Source of the DNA: DATDAW01 sp036524675
Lineage (GTDB): Bacteria > Verrucomicrobiota > Verrucomicrobiia > Chthoniobacterales > DASVRZ01
Direction: 5' to 3'
Assembly: GCA_036524675.1 (NCBI GenBank)
Contig: DATDBU010000025.1
Span: 1 to 5,712, forward strand
DNA: 5,712 nt
A program made the position numbers and the translations under genes. Positions 5,584-5,712 of this stretch are shown piece after piece. The notes beneath the pieces are model-generated. The model had not been told where the DNA came from. It worked only from the letters and a program-made list of their open reading frames with translations, and ran no database searches. Numbering within the stretch: the stretch's first letter is position 1; each line of letters starts with the position of its first letter.

Positions 5584-5712
5584 CAGCCTGTCGGGCTTTG
5601 CAAGTCAGCGTGGCACTGCTATGGAAAAGAGATGGCACAACGAATGGTGAACATCGACCGGGACACCCCGCTGCTCTTTGCCCCGGATATCCGGGACTGG
5701 ATGCCGAAAAAC
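5584..5712 (+). mobile_element. Left end of an IS1182-family insertion sequence (continues past the window)
   Basis: Glucoamylase coding sequence stops abruptly next to CTAG (5580-5583), followed by CAGCCTGTCGGGCTT, which resembles the terminal CAGCCTGTCGGA-type repeats I associate with IS1182/IS5-like elements. The transposase ATG follows 48 bases later. The exact end is uncertain by a few bases because the right terminal repeat and target duplication lie outside the window. The insertion interrupts the 5' part of the GH15 gene on the opposite strand. Confidence 0.75.
5632..5712 (+). CDS. IS1182-family transposase, first 27 residues (3' end outside window)
   Basis: The frame from ATG 5632 reads MAQRMVNIDRDTPLLFAPDI then RDWMPKN up to the edge. 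The pattern D-x-x-x-L-L-F-x-P-D-[IL]-R-D-W-[LM]-P-[EK]-[ND] is characteristic of the N-terminus of IS1182-family (often labelled IS5/IS1182) DDE transposases, which continue with H-L-x-x-F-I and a long catalytic domain. GGAAAAGAG just upstream can serve as the ribosome binding site. A second ATG at 5644 is an alternative start. Only the extreme N-terminus is visible, so no catalytic residues can be checked and intactness is unknown. Confidence 0.85.
   Translation, partial: MAQRMVNIDRDTPLLFAPDIRDWMPKN

Overview
The window looks like a moderately GC-rich environmental bacterium. The membrane SPFH pair, the Ycf48-like Asp-box protein, the short HicB/HicA pair, the IS1182-type transposase and the CCACCAAGACACC-type intergenic repeat together suggest a Verrucomicrobiota-like or similar soil/water lineage. 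That assignment is inference from general impression; no rRNA or marker gene is present to fix it.

Layout. Positions 1-3230 hold three genes on the minus strand, read right to left. hflK (2226-3230) and hflC (962-2020) encode the two SPFH/Band-7 subunits of the membrane complex that modulates the FtsH protease. A third gene (690 down to the left edge, incomplete) encodes an apparently membrane-anchored Ycf48/BNR-like protein with two Asp-box motifs and a ten-glutamine run. hflK and hflC are normally nearly contiguous. Here they are 205 bp apart, and the gap is mostly one inverted-repeat element (about 2031-2206) ending ten bases before the hflC start codon.

Positions 3231-4111 hold plus-strand genes. 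A short HicB antitoxin (3449-3655) overlaps a HicA toxin reading frame (3648-3890) that keeps the family N-terminus but has Cys where the catalytic His should be, and a C-terminus that does not resemble HicA. A strong ribosome binding site then leads into a 67-residue, two-helix membrane protein (3908-4111) of unknown function.

Positions 4112-5583 (minus strand) are a GH15 glucoamylase/glucodextranase remnant broken at both ends. Its 3' part, including the region that should carry the second catalytic glutamate, is lost next to the stop codon of the small membrane gene. Its 5' part is cut off by an insertion sequence whose left end lies near 5584. The first 27 codons of the IS1182-family transposase (5632 onward) run off the right edge. 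The frame happens to stay open across both breakpoints, giving a misleading 560-codon chimeric ORF (3956-5638).

Overall, a conserved housekeeping module (hflKC plus a propeller-like partner) borders a decaying accessory stretch shaped by a toxin-antitoxin pair, a deletion or rearrangement and an IS insertion. I see no convincing new multi-gene system. The most interesting points are the repeat element splitting hflKC, the loss of HicA beside a kept HicB, and the two-sided truncation of the glucoamylase.
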